Positions 48,832-60,431 of a stretch of 64,000 bases of DNA are shown piece after piece. The stretch covers positions 30,663,044 to 30,727,043 of the forward strand of contig NC_049911.1 in assembly GCF_001411555.2 (NCBI RefSeq), given 5' to 3'. A program made the translations under genes and the position numbers. Each line of letters opens with the position of its first letter. Position 1 is the stretch's first letter. Under the pieces are notes generated by a model that did no database searches, was not told the DNA's origin, and saw only the letters and a list, made by a program, of their open reading frames with translations. The stretch is from Juglans regia (lineage: Eukaryota; Streptophyta; Magnoliopsida; Fagales; Juglandaceae).

Positions 48832-51490
48832 AGTCGATGTACAGATTTACTTTGCATGTATAGTGCAGATCATAGGGCACAATTGTAGCCTCTACGTTTT
48901 ATTTAAACACATGTACACGTCCATTCACAAATCAATGAAAGAGATTTATTCTTCATTCAACAAGAAACTCGGAGAAACCACATGCACCACATGCCAAAAC
49001 TGACGGTGGCAATAATGATAAGCAGCTGTGTTTTGGGGTTGTCTTTGATGGGGGAATCTTGGGAAAGTGTCCTTTCCTGGTTATAATATCCGAGGATAAA
49101 AAGTAAGGAAAGATAAATGATATATGCGTAAAATTATAACCTTTTTCTAGTCTATAATTCCCTATTTTATACGTAGTGACGGATCGATACCTTTGACCTC
49201 TTAAAGCTAATACGCATTCTCACTTCGTGAAATTCCTGAATCAAATTAAGTACCGCGTGGTATAAAAGCGATAAACTCAGTATTTGTTTTGCGACCGCTA
49301 GTTTTTAATTGAATTGGGTACGTTTGGTCAATTTGTATGGTCATTATGACTTGATCTTAAAGGAAGAACTTGAAAAGTTTTTAGGATCATGACTTAATGA
49401 TCTTAATTAATGTTGTTGGAGCAAATTGTAATTGATTTAGAGACAGGTATCGTCCTATACGCGCGGCCTTCTCCAGACATCAAACACAAGTTATGATGGA
49501 AATTTTCATGAATGTATGCAAGCTTGACAATATACATTAACCAACTTTCCATCATACTGCATGCTAATTATTGTCATATTTTCCTTTGCACACGACAACT
49601 ATCCTAACTGATGAGCACTGCATGCACATGTGTACGTGCTCTAAGTTATTTTATTCAGGAAAAAAAATAAAAAATCTTAGCTGATCACACCCGATGAAAG
49701 ATATATAACTTACAATAGTTATAACTAAAAGACACGACAATCTCAGCTTCAACTCTTCTTGTTCCTTGTACGTACGTAGCAAACTTTAAATAGCCATTGC
49801 TCATTGGTAGGGTGAAATTGTAGGTGAAGGTTCGAGAAGTTGGGCTTGATCGAGTCCTTAAATTGGGAATTCGATCGATAGCTAGCCAATCCTATCCTAT
49901 CCTTCCTAGAAGCAACGTTTGACTATATATATTTCGTTTCGTCACGTTCGAGAAGTCTTTTTTAAATTGTATGCATGGGCAGAGCTGGAGCTCCTCTTTG
50001 TTTGAACGTACGCATTATATATTTTTCTTGACCATTAATCTAGCGTATTAAGAGCGTTTAACAAGCTGTAAAGCATTAATATATAATGGGTTCGCGGTAA
50101 TTGAACGTAAAACGTGGTCTTTTCTTCCAAAACAAGCCCCATCGTTTTGCCAAACTTTAATATATTATGATCATTCCTTGATATATTTATTGAATTTGAA
50201 TAATTTCAAATTTTTATCTGAATTTTAAGGAGTACTAATAGAGACGGAGACATATATAATAGGGCGCTATATATAGATAAATATAATATCAATGAATTTT
50301 TAATAAATATTATATGACTGATCACTTCACGCGACTGCCTCTCCTGTTTTAGATATTAGATAAAAATCTCAAATTTATAGTCATAAATATTATATGACTC
50401 ACCTCTAGTACTAAGAGGATAAGAAATCAGTACTACGGCTTTAGAGGTAGTCCTGACAATGCATGTAAATATCTTTTGAGATGCGAATATTTGGGAATTC
50501 CTTCTATCACGACAATTAATATTCTAATATGGGGTCTAACATCCGTGGACGAACATGGTTAATTTTTACAAAGGATCAGGTGATGCTGAAATGGTCAATT
50601 CAATTTTCCCTACAAAACTCTATGCCAAGATGTCACATATGAATATATAAAGCAAAACTATTAGCATTACTATTCACAAAAGGCAGTGATACTTTCAATT
50701 TTCATAATCATAGCTAGCTAGCCTCGTTACCTCGTGTATACATATCCACTCAATGTGGAATATAATTCATACGATCAGCAATAGCATTTACTTTTTTAAT
50801 TCTAAGATGCTAGCTCATGTTTCTTTGACAAGCTGGGACCCGACCTTCAGAGTTCTTAATTGTGGGGACAAAATCTGGACAAAGAAGATTGATTTTTTCT
50901 GGATCACCTTCTATCATAATTTGATAAAAAAAAAAAATACAAAGAGAAGTCACAAATAATTTAAAATTTAGTTGTTATATATATATATATATATATAGAT
51001 CATAGAGAACTTTTTTTTTTAGAAGGAGGAGGAGGACAAAACCTCCGGCAATAGATATGGTGGCTTCCGGTTCAAATCAGGGTGCTTAATTTTATAATTA
51101 ATGTTTTCCAACTAAAATTCTACCTCTAGTTAAGCATCCTGTAAATCATCAATTTTTTTAAAACAAATATCGGACCCACTAAGTCTATAAAGACTTTATT
51201 TTTTACCAAGTCACGATTCTGTAAAGACTTGACTTGGAAAGAGTGTTATTATCGAATACCATCCCCACCCCCACCTCAAGTATAGATTCTTTTACACATT
51301 TGGCAACAATATTTGGAAAATTATGATTTATTACTTTTGACACACGGCGTCGGCGACGCGTAAGATGGTGTACCAAAATATTCATAATTTCACTCAATAA
51401 AAACACCCTCGAGGCCTTTTGTTGTGTGGCCGTCGGCATAGCCACCCCCATCGTCTCACTCTCTCTCTCTCTGAGAGATCAACAGGACCT

Positions 51491-52203
51491 ATGTCAACAA
51501 GCAAAGATACTACTACCGTAGCCTCACAACCTGGCCTTGAGTGTTGCATGTGTGGCGATTATGGTTTCTCCTACGAGCTTTTCCAATGCAAAGTTTGCGA
51601 ATTCAGATCGCAGCACAGGTACCCATCAAAATTGCTTTCCTCGGCATTTAATTTTTGCTGTATATTCTTTTTGGGTCTTGATATTTTGTCTCTGATTGTT
51701 CAGTTATTTTTCCCTCTGAACAACTCGATCGTTACTGCAGGTACTGTAGCAATCTCTATCCGAAGGCCGAGTCTTATCGGATTTGCAATTGGTGTTTGAG
51801 TCAGAAGGAGGACGCCAAAGAAAAGTCACAGAATTCATCCAATTCTTCATCGTCGAACAAGAATCAGGGCGAAGACGATAGCAAGAGCAACAGAAGGAAT
51901 GGTAATGGTGACAGTCTCGCAAACCTAAAAGATCAAAGAGACGCTTCGCAGTTAAAACTCAACGTTCCCATCAAGAAACAGAGATCGCCGGATGGATCGC
52001 CGTCTCCGTCCCCATTGCCATCGACATCGCCATCGCCATCGCCGTCGCCGTCGGCCCGAAAGAGGATCATCACGAATGCTCGTATGGAAGAGAAGCTCAA
52101 GAGAACCAAATCGGAGGAGATATCAAACAGAATTGGAGTCACCAGGCCTTTGTTCAGGAATAAGGTGAGAAGGTATAAGCTTTTGGATGAGGTTTCAAGC
52201 TAA
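51491..52203 (+). CDS. PHD-like zinc-finger protein with Ser-Pro tract, two exons
   Basis: Small plant-specific protein of a PHD-like finger family whose function I do not know; a nuclear or chromatin role is inference. Exon 1 is 51491-51618 (ends CACAG, then GTACCC). Exon 2 is 51741-52203 after TTACTGCAG. The joined frame gives 196 residues. The finger fits C4HC3: Cys18/21, Cys33/36, His42/Cys45, Cys58/61, with RYCSNLYPKAESYRICNWC spanning the splice. Then come a Ser/Asn/Lys-rich stretch (63-100), a Ser-Pro tract (125-147) coded by TCGCCA/TCGCCG repeats, and a basic tail with ARMEEKLKRTKSEEIS and GVTRPLFRNKVRRYKLL, which looks like the conserved C-terminal motif. The start is the first ATG after a CT-rich leader and precedes the finger by 17 residues. 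A candidate AATAAA lies at 52252. Confidence 0.88.
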
Positions 52204-53559
52204 TTACTGAGCAATAATATGGCTTTTTGGTTTAAAAAAAAAAAAAACTAAAATAAAGTTACAGAGACAGTTTTGGTTTTGCTTGTCATCTTTTTCGTAC
52301 CTTTGCACAGAAAATCCAGGTCAGTAGTGTTCTCATCCATTCTCTCTTAACTCCTTTGTATAGAATGTCACTGTAATTCGCCATAAATCTTGGTTTAATA
52401 CCAATAATCAGTGAAGATATTTCTATGTACTGATCAAGATTGATAACGACGTCATCCCAATTAGTTTCTGCAAAATTGATGGGGTTCCTTTTTTTGAGCT
52501 GTGGGGAAGTACGAATTTCGGCATTTTCTGATCTTTCTCTAATCATCATTATGCACAAGACTAATTAAAGCTCCAGTATCCAACACCTGTAATCATACTA
52601 TTGAACTGATCGTCATTTTCATGATAGTCTGCATCATGAATCATGATCATGATGATCATCGCAATGCATTATTCATCCTTCCGGAGCCAATCACACGTTG
52701 CTGCATGTTAAAGATCGATTATATGGGCATGTTTTTGTCTATTTGTTTAGTGGTTATTTGGACCAATAAAAGAAGAGTGGTAATTATATATGTTTTGGGA
52801 ATTGCGAGATAGCCCACTGGACAATTTCGTGATTTAAAAATAAAAAATTTAAAAAAATTTATTTATCTACTTAATGATATATTAAAAATTTTAAAATTTT
52901 AAATTTTAAAAAAAATAACTTTATAAGTAAAATAGTAAAAATAAGTACATATAATAACATTATTATTATTATGCTACAAGAATATGTCCAACTTTTTTAA
53001 TAGATTGCAAAACTTCTCGGATTCCCGGGAAAAAGTTGGTTGAATAATCTGCCTAATATTACCGGAAATAAATAAATAAATAAGTAAAGTACGTACAAGA
53101 AGACCATAGATATTTCAAGCGGAATAAGTTGAATTGGTAAGAAACATCTTGAACCTCATAGGCTAAAGGTCATTATCCTTAGCTAATCCGAGAATAGCAA
53201 ACCACTATCTTATTGGAACCTAGCTAGCTACTTGACTCATCAAGCATCTAGATACTTCTACAAGTTTTAGTGCTTTTTAAACAAAATTGATAAATAAAAA
53301 TAAATAAATAAGATTCATTATATATTTTTTATATATATTAATGCAGTTGGGCCTCCTTGTGATTAACTTAAATCCCAAAACCTAGATAGATAGAACATTG
53401 TATAAAATTAGTGGCTCCATTTCTTGCTTCCTTTTGAATTGATCTTGATCATGTCGATCCTACGTACATGGTTGGAGAAGATCTATTTTTGTTATCGTAG
53501 TTGAGTTCAAAGTTATAAATTCCATATTTAAATTTTGCTTACTGCACTTGGCTAAGAAT

Positions 53560-54125
53560 CCATATTTAAAGCATAGTTTTAAATTCTATTTCATTCCGGT
53601 TGGAATTTTTCAGTGTATTTTCCAGTACACTATACCTCATCGTTTCCTTTCGCTCCAAATTTCAGTCCGATCCGGCCATTCTGATCCCTCTTTCATTTCG
53701 GATTGTTTTTGTAATTTTCCTGTGCTTAAATGATATTTTTGTAAATTTTAAATTCAAATAGTATTTAATTAATTATAGATTAATATAAAATATATTTATA
53801 TAATTTTAATCTTTTTGTAACTTTAAATGTCCCCTCATTCTCTCTTTTTATAAATATCATTATTTTTTTTTATAACTTCTCTATTTTTTTCTTTGTTTTT
53901 GTGTCATTCATTTTATAAATCTTCAATTCTTCCATATATATACACATATACATGATACACACTTATATATATATGTATGTATTTATTGTATTAGTTGTTA
54001 GTTTATATATATATATATATATAAATATTTATATATAATATATAATTAATCTCGAAACGGTACACAAAAATGCACCAGTATCGAAATATTTCATTCTAGT
54101 ACTTAAACGGAATTTAAAACATTTA
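53560..54125. mobile_element. Family E-like repeat (decayed)
   Basis: Left part carries TTCCGGTTGGAATTTTTCAG, TCAGTCCGATCCGG and TTTCGGATTG; right part carries CTCGAAACGGTAC and TTAAACGGAATTTAAAAC, enclosing an AT-rich core with long (TA)n runs. The arrangement is like the element at 42.9 kb. Ends are approximate. Confidence 0.35.
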
Positions 54126-54183
54126 TTTAAAGTCTATGGTTTCTCCAAGAACCTGCATGTACATATTAATTTCCTATTGGTTG

Positions 54184-54560
54184 CACTACAAGAAAAATGA
54201 CTTTTTCCGACAACGACAAATCATAAAAAAAAAAGGCCATTTATTCGCCTCAAATACTTTTTTCTATCTGTTTTCCTATTGCTAGAACGTAGCCACAATT
54301 GTTGAGCCAAGTAAGCAGATTTTTGGCATTTTTTCGTTAGCCACAAAGTATTGAGTTTTACTCGCAAGTATGTGTTGCCGTAAAAAGTCCTAATGTTCGC
54401 CACAAATATATATTCAATCATGGTTAATTGTCGCTGGGATAACTTTTCTGGTGATTTTTTAAGTGGGAAATACATATTTGCTGCTATGTGAAGCATTGGA
54501 AATAAGTTTGTGCTGCATGCTTTTCCATTTTGATTGCGTTGATCCCATTTTAAAATTTCC
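54184..54560. mobile_element. CACTA (En/Spm) terminus, one end only
   Basis: CACTACAAGAAAAATGAC at 54184 is the characteristic CACTA-type terminal sequence. It is followed by subterminal GCCACAA/GTTAGCCACAAAG-like words in a few hundred bases. The opposite end (TTTTCTTGTAGTG) was not found downstream, so the element is truncated or the other end has decayed. The preceding three bases are TTG. Confidence 0.55.
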
Positions 54561-55627
54561 AAACGTTACAAGTTTGTTAGGGACTTTGTTTGTAAAGCAT
54601 TATTTTGAAAATCCAAAGAAGCTGACTGAGTGGTTTTAAGATAAAATTACAACAACTAAAAGGGGAAAAAGAAAGAAATTTATAAGGGTAAATAAATGCC
54701 ATAAAGCTGGAGAATACCACAATGGAAAGAAAGGAGTGAGACATAAGAGGATGATCAGCAAAATAATCAGTGAAATCCACGTAATTGTAAGATATCATGT
54801 CTCTAGGTACTGTTTTGACACACGGATATATCTACTAGTCTTGTCACACCCATAATGTCAGTGTACTTAGTCCTTGGTGTATTAATGGGATAAATGATCC
54901 ACTATCTAATACTATTTGAGTATTGAGATCATAAGAGAAGAAAGGGACATGATAAATGTATATAGGTCCACACGCAATGTCGAGTATTAGGAGCATTTTG
55001 TGAGATCATAGACCAATTGGAAATTCTCATTACTGCTTGGACCCCACCGCACTTACGTGCATGCTACTTTTCTCATCAAGTTTATCACCATATGTATTCC
55101 AATATATGTTGAAAAATCATTAGTGAAAAGGAGAAAAGAAAGAGAGAGGTCTCCATAATTACAAACATCGATCCCTTTTTTTTTTTTTTTTTTACCTTAT
55201 ATTCTTACCGAATATTAAGATATGTTAAGAATATATATACTCTAATTAAAACACTCGAATTTGTGTTATATATATATATATTAAGCAATATTATTCTTTC
55301 TTATATATTTTGTTATTTTGAATAATATTCAATAATAATATGACGCATTTTGAGTGTATCCTAGTTTGAATGATTAGTATAAAAAATTGTCTAAAGTGTG
55401 ATATATTAATTAAAATAATATTTAAGATAAATATTTTTCCTTTCCTTCCCTGATAATTCTGTTTTGAAGTTAGGAAGAGAGATATGGGTATATTGTCAGA
55501 TCGATTAAAGGCCCAAAACTTTCAAGTTGCTGTCTTTAAAGCCTAGACACTACAACTGACAACGTTTGGGCAAGCTTATCATGCAGGCCTGGTCAGCGTT
55601 TGGGCCCTGTTGTGTTGTTTTCTTTTA

Positions 55628-55746
55628 GGCCGGTTTGGATTTACGACCTATCTCAACTCATCTCACTATTATTTATTACTATTTATTAATTTTAATTTAC
55701 AAATCTCACTACTATTCATAACTTATTTTCGAATTCAAACGAGGCT
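55628..55746. mobile_element. Tourist-like MITE, family A, 119 bp
   Basis: Ends GGCCGGTTTGGATTTACG and complement AGCCTCGTTTGAATTCG, flanked by TTA at 55625-55627 and 55747-55749. The shortest copy in the window, with an ATCTCAACTCATCTCAC interior. Confidence 0.78.
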
Positions 55747-57188
55747 TTAGTTGTCTTTTTCAAGTTCGGATTCGTAATTTCATTACTGTATTTAGAAATA
55801 GATAGATGTATACAAGAAGTCTTATACTTTAATGAAGTTCAATAAATACTACAGACGCACTTTATATATTTATCTCATTTTAAGCCTCTTTTATCTCTAC
55901 TTATAAGATATACAAGATAGATTAAGGTAAATGAAAAACGAGATTGGGCAACATGATAAACATATAATATACCATATAATATGCTCTTTCTTTAACATCA
56001 AGAATTTCATCTTGACAATGAAGTTGTACATGCAAATACCACTTAATGCTAGTAGAGCCCACTGCCCACCATCATTATGTAAACTTCAGTTCACCTTCCT
56101 AAATAATAGAGAAAGCAACGGTTCAAGCAGTATCATCCCATTGAACAAAGAGAAAAATCTGAAACACAAAAGTTAATGTCATTCAATTTTTGTGCTTTTA
56201 AAAAAAAGCCTTTTTAAGGCCAATTTGTCGTGGTTTGCAGTCGCAGATCCAAACCTGAATAGAAAAATCATTTTCGTCTCACTGATTCTACGTGAATGAG
56301 TAAGTGCTTTACACATAAAACAATTATGTAAAAATATATTTATAAATTAACTTAATTTTATGTGATTTATTATATATATTTTATAATAAAATTAATTTTA
56401 TAATTTAAAATATTATATAAAATTATATTAATTTATAAATTTATTTTTATGTAATACATTTATATCTAAAGCATTTATCTTTTATCTTTTTATGCAAATT
56501 GATTAGCTAAATTATTGTCCCAAATCTTTCAACTTATAATTTGGTACCGAGAAATAAAGATAGAAACAGATTTGATTGTCACAAATGAAACTTGAAAATA
56601 ATCTTCCAAGAGCACTCTTCTTTTTGCAAGTTTTCTGCTTTTGGGTTTTGAAAAAACGAGGTAAAAAAGAAAAAAAAATGGTGGGTATCAAAAGGAAAAA
56701 AAAAAAATCATGTTAATGAATTAAATTATTTTATCTTATTATTATAATTTTTTTAAATTTTTATATAAAATATAATAAATAATTTAATTTTTATCTCATG
56801 TGATATGTATAATCAAAACGAAACCAACGCTGAAACAGCTAGAACTGACAGGGACACAAAGAACGAGGGGGTAGCTGAATGGGCCGCTTCCACTTGGCAT
56901 CCAGGTCATATCGTTTCAGTGCTGTTGAATTCAAAAGAGGCTTGGCATTATTTAATAAAATAAAAATTTATTACGCATGTGTAGGACATCACTTGTAGCA
57001 AGATTATTATAATTTAAAAAAAAATTAAAATATCAATATTTTTATGTCAACTATATGTCAATTATGTTAAAAAAAGTATGATAAATAAATTTTCTAATCA
57101 ATAAGCCCAAATAAATCATCATTAGGAGCATTAATACTTGATGATTGTGAGTTATAATTAATTAGTATTACATCCTGTATAAGTCTTA

Positions 57189-57378
57189 GGATGAGTTTGG
57201 TTGTCAAACTCATCTCAATTCATCATTATAATTTTTTTAAATTTCAATACAAAATATAATAAACAATTCAAATTTTTTAAATTTTAAAATAATAATAATA
57301 TTAAAAAATAATATTTTAACAATATTTTATCATCTTAACTCAATTCAACTTAACTCACTTCAATATCTAAACACACCT
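57189..57378. mobile_element. Tourist-like MITE, family A, 190 bp
   Basis: Left end GGATGAGTTTGGTTG; right complement AGGTGTGTTTAGATATTG. Flanked by TTA at 57186-57188 and 57379-57381. Interior as in the copy at 0.5 kb. Confidence 0.8.
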
Positions 57379-57723
57379 TTAATAGACTGATCACTCGTCA
57401 CCATAAATATTATTTTCATTAAATTTAGAAAAATTGTTGTCATTCTTTGAATCGATTTGACGTCACGAGTTTTCCCCTTTCATTTTTTTTTTTTTTTTAT
57501 AATTTCAGAACTTAAACCTAAGTTTCCAATTTTTTGGCATAAAAAGTAAAAACATTCTTAATTTTCACATATGCCTCTCACTATTATTTATATTTTGAAA
57601 CCGCTCTGTAATTTTTTTATCTATATATTTTTTATAATTTAAAAAGAAATATACAGTTTGTGACCCAATTATACTATTCGCAATATCAAATAAAGCAATA
57701 TTAAATCTCTATAAATTAATAAA

Positions 57724-57895
57724 AGAGTAATTTTATATACAATCGTGAATTACGTAAATGTCGCGTAATTATTTTGAAAAAAAGTATGATCTATTATTAA
57801 AAAATTAATTTTTTATATAAATTTTATGTTTTATTTATTTTTTTTAAAATTATTATGTAGTAATTACATAATTCACAATTATAAATATTTTTTAA
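57724..57895. mobile_element. MITE-like element, family C (best copy)
   Basis: Left AGTAATTTTATATACAATCGTGAATTACG and right AATTACATAATTCACAATTATAAATA are inverted relatives around a central AAAAAATTAATTTTTTATATAAATTTTATG. The same layout occurs near 5.0, 15.4 and 30.6 kb. Confidence 0.6.
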
Positions 57896-57899
57896 ATAC

Positions 57900-58402
57900 T
57901 AAGAGCATTAGCATTGGATTGGCTATCCTATTCTTTAAATTTTGACTAATATGTAACTTTTTCACCTTTAGCTAATCATTCAAAACTTGAAGTCTACATT
58001 GGATTAGTCATCACACTCTCTATAATAATAAAATATTATTATTTTTTATTATTTATATTTATTTATTAATTTTTATTTTATTTTCATAATCTTTAATAAT
58101 CTCCAACAAATCATATTCATTTTTATTTTCACAATCTAACAATCTATAATATAATAATCTCATATATATATAGATAGTAAAATCTTATATGAATAAAAAT
58201 ATCATATCTATAATATAATAATCTTAAAAAATATTTTTAGACTTGCTATAGTTCTTTTCATATTTGAAAAGAAGAATGGATTTACTGTAACTTATAGTTT
58301 GAATGAAAACAATTTAGCTAATTCAATATGGAACAAATATAGATGATATTTGTTAAATTTGAAGATGAAAAGACATTTGACTAATCCAATACCAATGCTC
58401 TA
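57900..58402. mobile_element. MITE, family B, about 500 bp
   Basis: Left end TAAGAGCATTAGCATTGGATTGGC; right end GACTAATCCAATACCAATGCTCTA. These form a terminal inverted repeat of about 20 bp. The interior repeats GCTAATCATTC and TTAGCTAATTCAATATGG blocks in opposite orientation. A partial relative lies at 12.9-13.0 kb. Confidence 0.75.
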
Positions 58403-59350
58403 ATAATGAGAATAGAAGAAATATTAAACCCATTCACAACGGAAAGAGTTGTCCGCAAGTAGAGCACGTTAGGTAGGTATAAAATAGAAGGCCAAACTAA
58501 CAACTTCGATCGACTAAGTTGGACAAATTAAACTTGCCTCAAAAGTGATATGACAGAATTTTATTTTGTACTCTGTAAAGACTAAAGTGTTAAACCCCCT
58601 TAATTTCTGCGAGCATGGGACCGACTTGCTGAATTTTTAATTGTTTTGATTGGGCAGCCTAATTCTGGTCATACTTCACTTTCTCTCGTGATTGCGGAGA
58701 AATTTCAAATGCTAATATCTATCCATTTCTGGGATTAGAGTTGGTTATTATTTATTCTGTGTCCTCTCCTCCACGATCACCCATTTCATTTGATTCTTTG
58801 AATATGAACGTGCTCGACTGCAAAAGTATTGGGGGGAAGGGGGTGGGTCTTAAAGGGTGAGGGTTCATGCTAATCAATTATGTAATTAACAATGCCTTTT
58901 TGTGTATATATAATCATATTATTTGGTGGTCATGGCTTAACTTTGAGATATCATTCAAACTAAAGACCAAAAACTATTTGACAATCATTTTTTGGGGCAG
59001 GGTGAATCTCATAGTCAAATTTCAAAAGAAGGAAAAACAGGGTCAGAAAAGTATTGCCTCAAGATATTGCATACAAAAAACTTTACAATAAAAACAACGA
59101 GGGAATTGTTTACAAAATTTGAAATGATGGGAGGCTATTGCAGATGCATACGAATGAATCAGTCTGGGGTACTAATTGATTTGGAGGCATGCTATTCGCT
59201 GTGCTCCATATATGCCAGCCCAGGACCCCACATCACTCCACTTATAGAATCAATATCTACTCTCTCGATTGTCATAGGTTGGTTGAAAAAACATGGAATC
59301 CAATCGACCAAGTTCTTGTAACCATTTGCTGGATCCCATTGTCTGCATTT

Positions 59351-59377
59351 GAGAGAGAGAGGGAGAGAGAGAGAGAG
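59351..59377. repeat. (GA)n microsatellite
   Basis: GA dinucleotide run with a single GG interruption. Confidence 0.9.
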
Positions 59378-59724
59378 TTACTGTATCAGTGGTGATCCAA
59401 ATGAGTAATGGTACGAACTTGAAAATAGATAAGTGTTTTTTTTTTAACATGGATAATTTTTTATATTTTTATTTATTTATTTAAAATTTATATAAATTAT
59501 TTCTCAATTTAAATGACTTTGGACTTAAAATTCAGAAAAGAAATGCTCGGATCCCAATTTTGGATTCCGAGCATTTTTATTTATATTTTTTTTACTTAAT
59601 AATTAAGTAAATATTTTTAAAAATATTATAAATTAAAAAAATATTTAAAAATATAAAATATATATATGAAAAAAAGAAAATTAGCCTTATCGGGACATTT
59701 TGTCAAGCTATTAAGAAAGTTTTT

Positions 59725-59895
59725 AAAGCTTCAAGTAAAGCTGTAAATAATCAGATCTAGATTGGCAAAATTGACCCGATTGAAAACTTCGATCCGGATC
59801 GAATTCTGGAAAATATGTGGATTGATTAAATTCAATCCAATTCCAAATCTACAAATTTCGGACCGGATCGGACACTCGACTGCTCATAGTGATCT
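59725..59895. repeat. Family E-like repeat fragment
   Basis: Contains AGATCTAGATTGGC, GATCCGGATCGAATTC, ATTCAATCCAATTCC and GACCGGATCGGACACTCG. These are the same kind of GATCCGG-rich, inward-repeating words as the elements at 42.9 and 63.0 kb. Confidence 0.35.
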
Positions 59896-60431
59896 TAATA
59901 ATCCATAAATCATTGCCTCTAATTTATTATATAACATAATATTCTCCATGCTGAAATATCTTTACGCAAATGCGAAGATTGAGGCATAAAAAATAAAGAA
60001 GAAATTGAAAGTAACGATGTCAGTGTGTGTAGTGCATCATGGACCCCATTAGCTCTTTAGACCAACCCAAGCCCGAGAAAGAGAAGAGAAAAAGGAGGGG
60101 GGATTCCTGCCCAAAGTTGCACGCTTTTGCATGTAAAAAACCAATAAGTTTTCAATTTCAAAGCTTTGATTGTTTTGATTTCACATCTTGCCCATGCTGT
60201 AAATCAGCGATGCGACTTTAGCGACCACAATTCCACCAACCTTTGTAGTAATGGCTTTAGCCGCTCTCTTTTTCCACCACCTCCTTCTCCACCACCACAG
60301 CCACGTTTACCACCTGTCTTTCTATCTCTTTCTTTATTTACTCTCTAATAGATTTCTGTATTTTTTCGTCTCTCCGAGACCCACCTTCATACCCAATAGC
60401 CATCCGCCCAGAGACAACTAATTAATTAAGC

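Larger units (their letters stand above)
46250..51380. other. Intergenic, no gene recognised
   Basis: The first kilobase may still belong to the copia LTR, with ATCTCTTGGCACACTTGGGTTACTTG occurring twice in direct orientation near 46.57 and 46.62 kb. From about 47.7 to 50.9 kb the DNA looks unique but has no long frame, no splice-consistent exon chain and no tRNA. An AT dinucleotide run lies near 50.98 kb. A promoter for the downstream zinc-finger gene presumably occupies the last few hundred bases. Confidence 0.5.
52270..60380. other. Intergenic, MITE-rich
   Basis: No gene is supported. Listed elements are a CACTA end, family A, B, C and E MITEs and AT-rich filler. Frames such as 58992-59321 and 54221-54562 show no recognisable domain or coding-like composition. 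A further degraded family-A copy is likely at about 56700-56800. The last 350 bases are CT/CCACC-rich and probably form the kinase promoter and leader. Confidence 0.55.

Noticed and set aside
51419..51490. Extension of the PHD-like ORF to an upstream in-frame non-ATG codon
   Set aside because: The upstream start would be TTG; the first ATG at 51491 follows a CT-rich leader and precedes the zinc finger at a normal distance.
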